Shown here in pieces: positions 17,091 to 26,198 of a stretch of 64,000 bases of DNA (within the stretch, counting starts at the first letter, position 1; the number at the start of each line of letters is the position of its first letter). The stretch covers positions 62,001 to 126,000 of the forward strand of contig JAEPON010000002.1 of assembly GCA_017642895.1 (NCBI GenBank), in the 5' to 3' direction. The DNA comes from Roseitalea sp. Its GTDB lineage: Bacteria; Pseudomonadota; Alphaproteobacteria; Rhizobiales; Rhizobiaceae. The notes under the pieces are model-generated. The model saw only the letters and a list, made by a program, of their open reading frames with translations, did not search any database and was not told the origin of the DNA. The position numbers and the translations under genes are program-made.

Positions 17091-18572
17091 CTATGCGATG
17101 GCAGACCAGTCGCGCACCCGCATCTTGATGTGCTTGGGTTCGAGATAGGGCTCCAGTCCCTCGGGCCCCAGCTCCCGGCCGAACCCGCTCATCTTCCAGC
17201 CACCGAACGGCGCCTGCAATTCGGACGTATCGTTCACATTGACGCCGACCGCACCGAATTCAAGCGCCTCGGCGATCGACCAGAGCGGCTCAAGGTCGCG
17301 CCCGTAAAGATAGGCCGCAAGGCCGTATTCGAGCCCGTTGGCCATGTCCAGCATCTGCCCCACATCGTCGAATGCGGCGATTGCCGCCAAGGGTCCGAAC
17401 GTCTCTTCGGTCATGGGCAGGCTGTCGAGCGGCGCATCGTCGATCACGGTCGGGCGGTAGAAATGGCCATGGGCGTAGGCCTCGCCATCCGGCACCGATC
17501 CGCCGGCGATCACCCGTCCGCCCTTGGTCACAGCGTCGGCCTGATGCGCCGCCACCCGGGCGATCACCGATCGGTTGAGCACAGGCCCGTAACCGATCGC
17601 CGGGTCGAGGCCGTTGCCGATCTCGGTCTCCTCGGCCAGCGTGGCAAGGCATTCGGCGAATGCTTTCTTCACCGGCCGCGCCACCAGCACCCGGTTCACC
17701 GTGATGCAGATCTGGCCCATGTTGGAGAAACTGCGCCGGTGCGCGGCCCGGGCGGCTTCCTCGATATCGGCGTCGGCCATGACGATGAAGGGGGCATGGC
17801 CGCCCAGTTCAAGGCTCAGCTTTTTCAGATTGCCGGCCGCCTCGCGGATGATCGCCTGGCCGGCCGGAATGGAGGCCGTGGCCGAAATGATGCGCACGCG
17901 CCGATGGCGGGCCAACGCGGCGCCAGCGACCGGACCAAGGCCCGGCAGATCGGCCAGCGTACCCGGCGGCATGCCAGCCTCGTTAAGGCAGTCGACCAGC
18001 ATGGCGATGGCGAGCGGCGTTTCATGCGGCGGCTTGACGATCAACGGGCAGCCGGCCGCGATCGCCGGGCCCGCCTTCCAACAGTAAAGATCGACCGGAT
18101 AGTTCCACGGCACGATCGCCGCCGCCACGCCCACCGGCTGGCGGATAACCAGATTGCGGATGTGCGGCGCCGACGCGGGCCGCAGCGCACCGCTCATGCG
18201 CACCGCCTCGCCCGCATAATAGCGCAGCACCTCGGCGCCGAAGCGGACTTCCTTGAGATTGTCGCCGACCGGCTTGCCCTGTTCGCGGGTCAACAGCACG
18301 GCCATCGCCTCCGCCCGCTCGTCGATCAGCCTGGCCGCGCGTTCGAGGATCGCCGCGCGTTCTCTGGCGGGCGTCGCCGCAAAGTCAGGCGCTACCGCTT
18401 CGGCCGCCGCCACGGCCTCGTCGATGATCCGCTCGTCGGCCAGCAGCGTCGAGCCGACCGGCTTGCCCGTCGCCGGCTCGACGATCTCGAAACGTTCGGC
18501 GCCGTCCGGCCGGTGCCATGCGCCCGAAATGAAGAAACCGCGATGCATCGGACCTTCGTTTCCCCAAATCAT
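17091..18572 (-). CDS. NAD(P)-dependent aldehyde dehydrogenase
   Basis: A 493-residue aldehyde dehydrogenase of the succinate-semialdehyde / aminoaldehyde type. It has the catalytic glutamate in LELGGHAPF, the catalytic cysteine in SNMGQICITVNR and the C-terminal PFGGWKMSGFGRE motif. The ATG at 18572 overlaps the SIS gene stop (ATGA); the reading frame extends upstream but without need. It is the last gene of the nucleoside-type operon and converges on the LuxR gene. Its aldehyde substrate may come from the sugar part released by the upstream enzymes, but it could serve amine catabolism instead. Confidence 0.9.
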   Translation of the reverse strand: MIWGNEGPMHRGFFISGAWHRPDGAERFEIVEPATGKPVGSTLLADERIIDEAVAAAEAVAPDFAATPARERAAILERAARLIDERAEAMAVLLTREQGKPVGDNLKEVRFGAEVLRYYAGEAVRMSGALRPASAPHIRNLVIRQPVGVAAAIVPWNYPVDLYCWKAGPAIAAGCPLIVKPPHETPLAIAMLVDCLNEAGMPPGTLADLPGLGPVAGAALARHRRVRIISATASIPAGQAIIREAAGNLKKLSLELGGHAPFIVMADADIEEAARAAHRRSFSNMGQICITVNRVLVARPVKKAFAECLATLAEETEIGNGLDPAIGYGPVLNRSVIARVAAHQADAVTKGGRVIAGGSVPDGEAYAHGHFYRPTVIDDAPLDSLPMTEETFGPLAAIAAFDDVGQMLDMANGLEYGLAAYLYGRDLEPLWSIAEALEFGAVGVNVNDTSELQAPFGGWKMSGFGRELGPEGLEPYLEPKHIKMRVRDWSAIA

Positions 18573-19342
18573 CACCGTGCCCTCAGCCTGCGCCACAATT
18601 CGGCATAGTTGCGATCGTTTTGAGCGGTCGCCGCTTCCTTCTGGGCCGTGTTGGGAGACACCATCACGAACGGCTCGATGCCGCGTTCGGCCAGCTTGTG
18701 CGCGGTGACGGCATTGATCGCCTGCCCGACGGCAATGGCAATCGAAGTGGACGTTGCGCCGACCTTGCCGGTCACCCCCTCAATGTCGATCGATGCATCG
18801 CCCCTGGGCACGCCGGTGTCGATGACGACATCGGCGATCTCATAGAGCCGCTTGCCGCATGAATGGCGCGACGGCGTCGAAGAGGAGTGGGGCACGGAGG
18901 TCACGCCGATCAGCTTCATGCCCTTTTCCCTGGCGCCCACGGCGATATCGAGCGTGACGGCGTTGAGCCCTGAATGCGAGAAGATCAGCATCGCATCACC
19001 CGGATCGGTCTGGTGCGACGACAGGATCGCGGTGCCATAGCCCTCCTGCGAGTGGATGAAGCGGTACTGCCGCGCGCCGGCATCGCCCAGCACCCGGTGA
19101 AAGGAGATCATCGAACTTTCGACGATCGGCCGGAAGCCGGTCACCGTGCCGGTTCGGGGATACATTTCCATGGCCGCGAACGAGCCATGTCCGGTGCCGA
19201 AGGTGAACACCAGCTTGTCGCGCGCGATCGCCTCGGCGCAGATCGCGCCGGCCGCCTCGATCGCGTCGGCCTGGGTGTCGATGACGGTCTGAAGCCGGTC
19301 GATGACGGTGTCGAAATATTGCCGGGCAATGGGAGTGGTCAT
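18572..19342 (-). CDS. SIS domain protein (UPF0309-like phosphosugar-binding)
   Basis: A 256-residue sugar-isomerase-fold protein with TFGTGHGSFAAMEMYPRTG near residues 47-65 and the SIS core FSHSGLNAVTLDIA followed by GMKLIGVTS. Such proteins bind or isomerise phosphosugars. The ATG overlaps the phosphorylase gene stop. Placed after a nucleoside phosphorylase and a PfkB kinase, it may convert the sugar phosphate they release. The exact reaction is unknown. Confidence 0.85.
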   Translation of the reverse strand: MTTPIARQYFDTVIDRLQTVIDTQADAIEAAGAICAEAIARDKLVFTFGTGHGSFAAMEMYPRTGTVTGFRPIVESSMISFHRVLGDAGARQYRFIHSQEGYGTAILSSHQTDPGDAMLIFSHSGLNAVTLDIAVGAREKGMKLIGVTSVPHSSSTPSRHSCGKRLYEIADVVIDTGVPRGDASIDIEGVTGKVGATSTSIAIAVGQAINAVTAHKLAERGIEPFVMVSPNTAQKEAATAQNDRNYAELWRRLRAR

Positions 19343-20091
19343 GCATCCTCGCTTTGCGTCTGGCGTGTCAGCGCGCCGAGCGCGAGCGCAAACAGTTCGC
19401 CCTCGCGCCCGGTGGTGGTTTCAGGATCGAGCTTGTCACGGCTGTGCGCATCGACCGTGCCGATGCACAGGCTGGTGAAGCCGGCGCCGAGCGCGTGCGC
19501 CGCATTGACCAGCGCCGAGGTCTCCATGTCGGCGGCAATCGCGCCACGCCGCTCGGCCTCGCCCAGCCGGCCCGCGACACGGGTACCGGTCTCGGGCTCG
19601 AGCGGAAACATGTCGCGATAAAAGGCATCGAACGTGGCAAAAAGCCCCCGCCGCAGCGGCAGCTCCGCCTGGCTGGCGCGCGCGGCGACGACCGCGTTCA
19701 GAGCCGGGTCGGCGGTCTGCGCGTCCGGTGCGCTGACATAGGACGCCGAGGTCCCCTCGAAACTAGCGATCCCCTCGCACAGCAGGAAATCGCCCGCCAT
19801 CGCCGGCGCAAAATACATCGCCGTGCCGATCCGCATGAAGGCGCGTGTTCCCAGATCGGCCAGTTCATGCATCACGACCGTTGCGATCGGCGCACCCATG
19901 CCGAACGAGACGGCGGTCACGGGAACCCCGTCAAATCCGCCGGTCACGGTGCGCAGGCCGCGCTTGACCGGCAGCATGCGCGGCGCATCCATCAGCGCGG
20001 CGATGCGGTCGATGCGGTCGGGATCGCCAACCAGCACGGCGCATGGCGCCACTTCGTCTGCGCGATGGCCCAGATACCATGCCCGTTTCAT
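19339..20091 (-). CDS. Nucleoside phosphorylase (uridine phosphorylase-like)
   Basis: A 250-residue protein of the PNP/UDP phosphorylase family: phosphate-site motif GDPDRIDRIA near the N-terminus, RIGTAMYF in the central strand, and AADMETSALVNAAHALG, where the Met-Glu pair contacts the ribose. It would cleave a nucleoside with phosphate to base and sugar 1-phosphate. Start and stop overlap neighbouring genes by four bases. It fits an importer with a BMP-family nucleoside-type binding protein. Confidence 0.88.
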   Translation of the reverse strand: MKRAWYLGHRADEVAPCAVLVGDPDRIDRIAALMDAPRMLPVKRGLRTVTGGFDGVPVTAVSFGMGAPIATVVMHELADLGTRAFMRIGTAMYFAPAMAGDFLLCEGIASFEGTSASYVSAPDAQTADPALNAVVAARASQAELPLRRGLFATFDAFYRDMFPLEPETGTRVAGRLGEAERRGAIAADMETSALVNAAHALGAGFTSLCIGTVDAHSRDKLDPETTTGREGELFALALGALTRQTQSEDA

Positions 20092-20960
20092 TGTCCCCGT
20101 CCCCTGTCGGTCATCGTTTGCCCCCGTCTTGCTCGCGCGCGCAGCATCGCGGCGACCATCTCCATCGCCGTCCGCGCCGCCGCCTCGGGGCCGGCGCCCT
20201 GCAAGTGCGCGGCGATGAAGGCACCGGCGAAACTGTCGCCGGCGCCGGTCGGATCGGCGACCGCCACCGGCTCGGTCGCAAGCGCCGTCACGGCGTTTTC
20301 CGCATGCAGCCGGACGCCATCGGCACCCAGCGTTTCAACAATCATGGTGTGCGCCGGGACAGCGCCGATCAACGGCCGCTCGGCAGCGTTGCAGAAGATG
20401 ATCCCGGCTCGCGCAGCAAGCGCTGCCCGGCTTTCGGGACCAAAGCAGGTCGGATCGTCCTTCATCACCCAGCACAGCGGTCTGTCCGCCGGCCGGGCGG
20501 CAAGAATGGGTTCGACCAGATGTCCCGGCCCGACGGTGAGGCACGCCATGTCGGCCTCGGCGATCAGCCGCGCTTGTTCGGCCGTCAACCGCTCTTCGCC
20601 GCCAGGTCCCGGATCATAGAGGCAGGCGGTCGATCCGTCCGCTTGATGGATCATGATCGCCGCAGGCGAACGGGCGCCGGCATGTCGCTCCAAGCCGGAC
20701 ACATCAAGGCCGGCGGCCCGGCAATGATCGACATAATGCGCGCCGAGCGCATCGTCGCCGACCCATGCGACCGGCGCTGAAGCGATGCCGGCGATCGCGG
20801 CGGCACCCGCCACATAGGTCGGCGACCCGCCGGCGCGCGGCCAGGCGGCTGGATCGCGAAACCTTATGTGCGTCGTCCGGTCGGCCTTGACCATCCCGTC
20901 CAGAACGACCGGGTAGTCGAGCGAGGCATATCCGGTGACCGCGAGCCGGGCCATCGTCAC
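20088..20960 (-). CDS. PfkB family carbohydrate/nucleoside kinase
   Basis: A 290-residue ribokinase-fold kinase with the C-terminal PfkB signature DPTGAGDSFAGAF carrying the catalytic Asp, and an N-terminal substrate lid region (GGSPTYVAGAAA). The frame opens with GTG overlapping the cysteine hydrolase stop, with an ATG two codons later; I kept the overlapping GTG. It likely phosphorylates a nucleoside or sugar taken up by this operon's importer. Confidence 0.88.
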   Translation of the reverse strand: MTMARLAVTGYASLDYPVVLDGMVKADRTTHIRFRDPAAWPRAGGSPTYVAGAAAIAGIASAPVAWVGDDALGAHYVDHCRAAGLDVSGLERHAGARSPAAIMIHQADGSTACLYDPGPGGEERLTAEQARLIAEADMACLTVGPGHLVEPILAARPADRPLCWVMKDDPTCFGPESRAALAARAGIIFCNAAERPLIGAVPAHTMIVETLGADGVRLHAENAVTALATEPVAVADPTGAGDSFAGAFIAAHLQGAGPEAAARTAMEMVAAMLRARARRGQTMTDRGRGQ

Positions 20961-21526
20961 GTCCCGCCGGCCAGCATGGTGAGCGCGTCATCGAGCGCAA
21001 CCACCCGGCCCATATACCGGTCAATGTCTTCCAGCGACGCCGCAGCCAGATGCGGCCGGTTGGAGTTGGTCGCCTCGCGCGGCACCACCACCTCGAAGCC
21101 CCAGGCAAATGCGTCCTGGCTGGTGGCGCGCACGCAATTGTTGGTCTTCACGCCGCAAATGACGACCCGCCCGATGCGATGTTCGTGCAGCAAGATGCCC
21201 AGTTCGGTGGCAAAAAAGGCGCTGTAGCGGCGCTTGACAATCTCGATCTCGCGCGGGCTCCCGGGCTGCGGGCCAAAACCGTCATAATAGGCGGCATCCT
21301 TTGTGCCCTCGATGCCGTGCACCGGCAGTTTGGGCTGCTCGAAATCCGGCACCCCCGGCCGATGCCGGTCGAGCGTATGGACGATCAGCCGGTCATGGGT
21401 GCGCGCCGTCGCGATCAGCCGTTTGACCGGTCCGATCACCTGCGCGGCCGCCTCATAGCCGTTCTCGCCGTCCGGGTGCAGGAAGGCGTTCTGCATGTCG
21501 ATGACGATCAGGGCGGTTTGGGTCAT
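20957..21526 (-). CDS. Isochorismatase-family cysteine hydrolase
   Basis: A 189-residue hydrolase. The catalytic triad is visible as Asp in VIDMQNAF, Lys in VKRRYSAF, and Cys in CGVKTNNCVRAT, preceded by the usual cis-peptide region. Relatives hydrolyse amides such as nicotinamide, N-carbamoyl compounds or ureidoacrylate. The start was set at ATG 21526, which overlaps the permease stop; the reading frame continues 50 codons upstream inside the permease gene. In this operon it may act on a base or base-derived amide. Confidence 0.87.
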   Translation of the reverse strand: MTQTALIVIDMQNAFLHPDGENGYEAAAQVIGPVKRLIATARTHDRLIVHTLDRHRPGVPDFEQPKLPVHGIEGTKDAAYYDGFGPQPGSPREIEIVKRRYSAFFATELGILLHEHRIGRVVICGVKTNNCVRATSQDAFAWGFEVVVPREATNSNRPHLAAASLEDIDRYMGRVVALDDALTMLAGGT

Positions 21527-22425
21527 GTCGCCTGCCGGCGCCTCCGTGTGTTGAGCGCGGTGATGACCAGTCCGACGATCACCATCACATAGGGCAATGT
21601 TCCGATCAGGGTCGGCGGCAGGCCGGCGGTCTGCAGGCGGATCTGGCTGGCGTCGAGAAAGCCGAACAGGAGGCAAACCAGCGCTGTCCCGACCGGATGG
21701 TTGCGCGCGAAGTAGAAAGCCGCAAGCGCGATGAACCCGCGCCCGGCGGTCAGCCCCTCATTGAAGAGGCCAAGCGAGGCCAGCGCCAGATGCGCGCCGG
21801 CCAGGCCGGAGTAGAAGCCGGCAAATGTCGTGCCCAGATCGATCAGCGACTTGTCACGCAAACCGGTTGCGCGGGCCACCGGTGCGGCGTTTCCGGCCGC
21901 GCGCAGGCGCAATCCGAGCCGCGTGTTGGCCAGTGCGAAGGGTAGGACCGCAACCGTTGCCCAGGCAAACACGGTCAGCGGATCGAGCGTTGCCAACGCC
22001 CTTCCGGCAAGCGGCACGGCGGCCAACGCCTCGGGCAGGACCTTGGGCAGCAGCGGAACACCATCGAGGCGCAGCGTACCAGACGCATCAAAGGCAACGC
22101 TCATGGTCAGTCCGACAAGGCCGGCGATCAGCACGTTCAAGCCAAGCCCCGCAATGATCATGTTGGCGCGCGCGCGCGTAATCGTCAGCGAGAACAGCCA
22201 GCCGATCGCCGCGCCGGCAAACGCTGCCGCCAAAACCGCGGCCAGCCATGATCCGGTGGCCGCGCCGGCGATCACCGCCACGAACGCGCCGGCGATCATC
22301 TTGGCTTCCAGCGCGATGTTGACGACGCCCCCCTGCCGGTTGACCAGACCGCCGATCGCGGCCAGCAGGATCGGCGTGGTCAGCACGATGGATGAGGCCA
22401 GGACCTGTTCGACAAGCGCGATCAT
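21523..22425 (-). CDS. Nucleoside-type ABC transporter permease (second subunit)
   Basis: A 300-residue membrane protein of the BPD_transp_2 type with NRQGGVVNIALEAKMIAGAF near residues 29-48, the pattern of YufQ/NupQ-type permeases that work with BMP binding proteins. The ATG at 22425 overlaps the stop of the other permease. The reading frame upstream of it is a shadow of the first permease. Confidence 0.91.
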   Translation of the reverse strand: MIALVEQVLASSIVLTTPILLAAIGGLVNRQGGVVNIALEAKMIAGAFVAVIAGAATGSWLAAVLAAAFAGAAIGWLFSLTITRARANMIIAGLGLNVLIAGLVGLTMSVAFDASGTLRLDGVPLLPKVLPEALAAVPLAGRALATLDPLTVFAWATVAVLPFALANTRLGLRLRAAGNAAPVARATGLRDKSLIDLGTTFAGFYSGLAGAHLALASLGLFNEGLTAGRGFIALAAFYFARNHPVGTALVCLLFGFLDASQIRLQTAGLPPTLIGTLPYVMVIVGLVITALNTRRRRQAT

Positions 22426-23507
22426 CGGCGCCGCCTCCGCCGCCATGTCAGACGGCCCAGTTCGACAACGGCGAAGATCATCACCGTGCCCTCGATCACA
22501 TTGACGATGTCGAGCGGAATGTCGGAGAAAAGCTGGACCGTGGTGCCGGCCGAGGCGAGCGCGCCGAACAGCACCGCGCCAAGGATGATGCCAACCGCCG
22601 AATTGCGCGCCAGCAGCGCCACTGCCATGCCGGTAAAGCCGTAACCGGCCGAAAAGCCGTCCGAAAAACGGTGCACCTGGCCAAGCGCATGGCTGGCGCC
22701 GCCGAGCCCGGCGACGACACCGGAAATCACCATGACGGTGACGATCGTCGCCGGCACGGAAATGCCCACCGAGCGGGCGAAACGCGGATTGAGCCCCACC
22801 AGCTTGGCTTCCATCCCGGCCGGCGTCAGCCGCGCCCAGATGCCGTAAGCGACAACGCACAAAAGCCCGATGATGAAGCCCGCATGCAGGGTCGACGGTG
22901 GCATCAGCCGCACCAGTTCGGCCGCCTGATGGATGGAATCGGTCGTGTTGTTGCCAGATGTTTCAGACAGCAGCACCGTGTTGACAAGAAAGCCGGTCAA
23001 GCCGAGCGCAATGAAGTTCAGCATCAGCGTGGTGACGACTTCGTCGATCTCCAGCCGCGCCAAAAGATAGCCGGGCACGTAAAGCCACAGCGCGCCAACC
23101 GCCGCCGATGCGACAAGGGCGATGGCGATCAGCCACAGGCCAAGCCCGGCGGGCAGCGCAAAGCCGATCGTCGCCGCCGCCAGGCCGGCAACGACAAAGG
23201 CGCCATCGACGCCCACATTGAAGACGCCGGTCCGGAAGCAGATGGCGGTGGCGACCGCGGTGAAGAGCAGCGGTGTTGCGGCCGACAGCGTGGCGGCCGT
23301 ACGCCGCGCCGTGCCGAACGCTTCGGTCGCCATCAGCGTGTAGATATCGACCGGGTTCTCGCCGATCAGTAGCAGCACGAGCGCGCCAACGGCAAACGCG
23401 ATCAGAACCGGGATGAGCAGTCGCACAATCTCCCCCGCCCGGACCGCCACCCCGGCACCTGTCCTTTCGCGGCCCATCGCCTGGCCTGTCCCAGCGGCAG
23501 CCGTCAT
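22422..23507 (-). CDS. Nucleoside-type ABC transporter permease (first subunit)
   Basis: A 361-residue inner-membrane protein of the YufP/NupP type, with FRTGVFNVGVDGAFVVAG near residue 90 and many hydrophobic helices. Its ATG overlaps the ATPase stop by four bases. It forms the transporter core with the permease downstream and the tandem ATPase upstream. Confidence 0.92.
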   Translation of the reverse strand: MTAAAGTGQAMGRERTGAGVAVRAGEIVRLLIPVLIAFAVGALVLLLIGENPVDIYTLMATEAFGTARRTAATLSAATPLLFTAVATAICFRTGVFNVGVDGAFVVAGLAAATIGFALPAGLGLWLIAIALVASAAVGALWLYVPGYLLARLEIDEVVTTLMLNFIALGLTGFLVNTVLLSETSGNNTTDSIHQAAELVRLMPPSTLHAGFIIGLLCVVAYGIWARLTPAGMEAKLVGLNPRFARSVGISVPATIVTVMVISGVVAGLGGASHALGQVHRFSDGFSAGYGFTGMAVALLARNSAVGIILGAVLFGALASAGTTVQLFSDIPLDIVNVIEGTVMIFAVVELGRLTWRRRRRR

Positions 23508-25075
23508 GCCGCTTCGTCCCGCACCATGCCCGATCGCAGCATCAGGCGGCCGATCGATTCCGGCGTAGCCTCGTCTGCATCAACCTGGCCGACGATCCGC
23601 CCATCGGCCATCACGACGATGCGGTGGCTCAACGCGATCAGCTCATCGAGCTCTTCTGAAACCAGCACGACCGTGCCGCCTTCGGCGGCAAACGCGCCGA
23701 TGAACCCGTGAATGGCCGCGATGCCGCCCAGATCTACGCCGCGGGTCGGCTGCGCGATGATCATCACCCGCGGTTCGTCGGCGATCTCGCGCGCGAAAAC
23801 CAGACGCTGCTGGTTGCCGCCCGAAAGGCTGCCCGCGAGATCCCGCAGACGGCCATAGCGCACACCCAGATGCGACAGGCGGCTACGCGCGGCACGGGCC
23901 ATCGCCGCCGGATTGAGGAACGGGCCGATGCGGTTGCCGGGATCGCGCTGGCTGCCGGCCATCACATTGTCGGCAATGGTCGCCGTTCTGGCGAGGCCCT
24001 CATGCGCCCTGTCCGGGCTGACAAATCCGATGCCGGCCCGTCGAAAAGCGGCATTGTCGTCGCCAGCCAGATCGGACCCGTCGAGCCGGATGACGCCCGC
24101 TGACGGCACGCGCAGACCGGCCAGACACTGGCACAATTCGTCCTGTCCGTTGCCCGATACGCCGGCGACGCCGACGATTTCGCCCGCATGGACATCAAAC
24201 CCGATGTCATGCAGCGGTTGCGATCGCGCAACGGACGGCGCGCAAAGGCCGGAGACCGACAGGAGCGGCGGGCCGGTCCGTGCACGCGCCGGCCCGGAAC
24301 CTCGCACCGCCGGCGCCACGCCGCCCTCGCCGACAATGTGGCGCGTGAGCGTCTCCGCGTCCGTGTCGGCAACAGGCGACGATGCAATCACCGCGCCGCG
24401 CCGGATCACCGTGACCCGGTCCGCCAGCGCCAACACTTCGTTCAGCTTGTGGCTGATGAAGACGATCGACGTGCCGTCATCGCGCAATTGGCGCAAGAGC
24501 GAGAAAAGTTGATCAACCTGCTGCGGGGCGAGAACGGCGGTCGGCTCGTCCAGTATCAGCGTGCGCATGCCGCGCCGCAACAGGCGGAAAATCTCGACAT
24601 ATTGGCGCACATGAACCGGCGCCCCGCCAGAGCGTCGCTCCCAGTCGATCTCGACCCGCGCGCGGCGGGCAAGCGCCTCGCCTTCGGCCCGCGCCGCCCG
24701 CCAGTCAACGAGAAACAGGCTCCCGGTTCCGGGCCGCCCCGGCTCGGCGCCGAGCACGAAGTTTTCAAGAAGGCTCAAATCCGGCGCCAGCATGAAATCC
24801 TGGTGCACCATGCCGATGCCAAGCCCGAGCGCATGGTGCGGGTCGCGCAGCCGGATGGGCCGGTCATCATGGATGATGGTGCCCGCATCGGGCTGTTCGA
24901 GCCCCTGCAACAGGCGCATCAATGTCGATTTTCCGGCGCCGTTTTCGCCGACCACCGCATGGATTTCGCCCGGCGCCACGGCCAGCGAGATGCCGCGATT
25001 GGCCTGGACGGCACCATAGCGCTTGCTGACCGCCCGCGTGCCGAGCCGGACGGCGATATCGGCGCCTGCGTTCAC
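23504..25075 (-). CDS. Nucleoside-type ABC transporter ATP-binding protein (two ABC modules)
   Basis: A 523-residue tandem ATPase of the YufO/NupO type. Module one has GENGAGKST and LILDEPTAVLAP; module two has the degenerate Walker A GVSGNGQDEL, signature LSGGNQQRL and IIAQPTRGVD in place of the Walker B acidic residue, as in this family. The start is GTG at 25075 after GGACGAGG. A hairpin separates it from the upstream binding-protein gene. Confidence 0.93.
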   Translation of the reverse strand: MNAGADIAVRLGTRAVSKRYGAVQANRGISLAVAPGEIHAVVGENGAGKSTLMRLLQGLEQPDAGTIIHDDRPIRLRDPHHALGLGIGMVHQDFMLAPDLSLLENFVLGAEPGRPGTGSLFLVDWRAARAEGEALARRARVEIDWERRSGGAPVHVRQYVEIFRLLRRGMRTLILDEPTAVLAPQQVDQLFSLLRQLRDDGTSIVFISHKLNEVLALADRVTVIRRGAVIASSPVADTDAETLTRHIVGEGGVAPAVRGSGPARARTGPPLLSVSGLCAPSVARSQPLHDIGFDVHAGEIVGVAGVSGNGQDELCQCLAGLRVPSAGVIRLDGSDLAGDDNAAFRRAGIGFVSPDRAHEGLARTATIADNVMAGSQRDPGNRIGPFLNPAAMARAARSRLSHLGVRYGRLRDLAGSLSGGNQQRLVFAREIADEPRVMIIAQPTRGVDLGGIAAIHGFIGAFAAEGGTVVLVSEELDELIALSHRIVVMADGRIVGQVDADEATPESIGRLMLRSGMVRDEAA

Positions 25076-25091
25076 GCCTCGTCCTCCGTCA

Positions 25092-25125
25092 GCAGGCAGG
25101 CGGCGCCATGACGCAGCCTGCCTGC
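25092..25125 (-). terminator. Hairpin between BMP binding-protein gene and ATPase gene
   Basis: A perfect 10-bp stem (GCAGGCAGGC / GCCTGCCTGC) with a 14-base loop lies 11 bases after the stop of the binding-protein gene. There is no T-run on the minus strand, so it is more likely a 3'-end stabiliser of the binding-protein message than a full terminator. Confidence 0.5.
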
Positions 25126-25135
25126 ATGGTGCCCG

Positions 25136-26170
25136 TTACTGCAAAAAGTCCGGATAACCCTGGGTGGAAACGTCCCAGACCTCGATGGTTCCATCGATGA
25201 TCTGCGCCTTCAGCTCCTCGACCTTTTCTAGATATGCGGCCGGTATCCGGTCCCTGGTGTGCACCATGTCCGACAGGGCGACGCCATTTTCGGCAAGGCC
25301 GAAATTGATCACCTCGCCGCCGGGGAACGCGCCCGCCGCATATTGCTCGATTACGGACTGGACCGCCACATCGACCCGCTTGAGCACCGAGGTCAGTACA
25401 TGGCCCGGCGCCATGGAATCCTGGTCGGTATCGACGCCAATGGCGTAGCGCCCCTCGGCTTTGGCGGCCTCGATGATGCCGATGCCTGTGCCGCCGGCAA
25501 CCTGGTAGACAATGTCCGCGCCCTCGTCGAACATGGCCTTGGCAAGTTGCTCGCCCTTGGCCGGATCGCCGAAGGATTCGGCATAGGCCACCTTGACATC
25601 GATATCCGGATTGATGGCGCGCGCGCCCTCGATATAGCCGGAGATGAACTTGTCGATGCCCGGCGCCTTGACGCCGCCGATCACGCCGATGACCGGTTCG
25701 GCATTGATGCCCTCGATCGACGTGTCGGTCGTCACCTGAGCGGCCAGCGCGCCGGCGAGATAGGAGCCCTGATGCTCGGCGAAGACCACCGAGGCGACAT
25801 TGTCGCCTTCACGTGTCTGGTTCATGATCACCCAGTTGGCATCGGGATAGTCGGGCGCCAGCGCCTGCATCGCTTCGCCATGGATCCATTCAAGGCTTGC
25901 GATCAGCCCGAAGCCGCCATCGGCGGCCCGCCGCATGATTTCCTCGCCCTGGGCGACGACATCCTTGGATTCGATCGTGCGGCCTTCGAGCCCCGTGCTT
26001 TCAAGACCGGCCTCGAAGCCGGCATTGGCGGTGTCGTTCCACGAGCCGTCTCCCAGCCCGCCCTGCGCGATGATCAGCGCCACGGGCGCGGTCTCGGCGT
26101 TGGCAATGATCGGCGCCAAGACGGCGCCGATGGCAACCGCCGAGGCCAGTGCTGCATGGATTGGTTTCAT
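25136..26170 (-). CDS. BMP family (nucleoside-type) ABC substrate-binding protein
   Basis: A 344-residue periplasmic protein with a signal peptide ending near IANAET (residue 25). The mature part reads VALIIAQGGLGDGSWNDTANAGFE across two segments, the pattern of BMP/Med family proteins such as nucleoside-binding PnrA. No lipobox is present, so it is probably soluble in the periplasm. The start MKPIHA follows GGGGAG; the upstream extension to 26344 runs through the end of the GntR gene. It is 28 bases after the GntR gene and is the first structural gene of the nucleoside operon. Confidence 0.92.
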   Translation of the reverse strand: MKPIHAALASAVAIGAVLAPIIANAETAPVALIIAQGGLGDGSWNDTANAGFEAGLESTGLEGRTIESKDVVAQGEEIMRRAADGGFGLIASLEWIHGEAMQALAPDYPDANWVIMNQTREGDNVASVVFAEHQGSYLAGALAAQVTTDTSIEGINAEPVIGVIGGVKAPGIDKFISGYIEGARAINPDIDVKVAYAESFGDPAKGEQLAKAMFDEGADIVYQVAGGTGIGIIEAAKAEGRYAIGVDTDQDSMAPGHVLTSVLKRVDVAVQSVIEQYAAGAFPGGEVINFGLAENGVALSDMVHTRDRIPAAYLEKVEELKAQIIDGTIEVWDVSTQGYPDFLQ

Positions 26171-26198
26171 CTCACTCCCCTTTGCTGACATTTGCGGC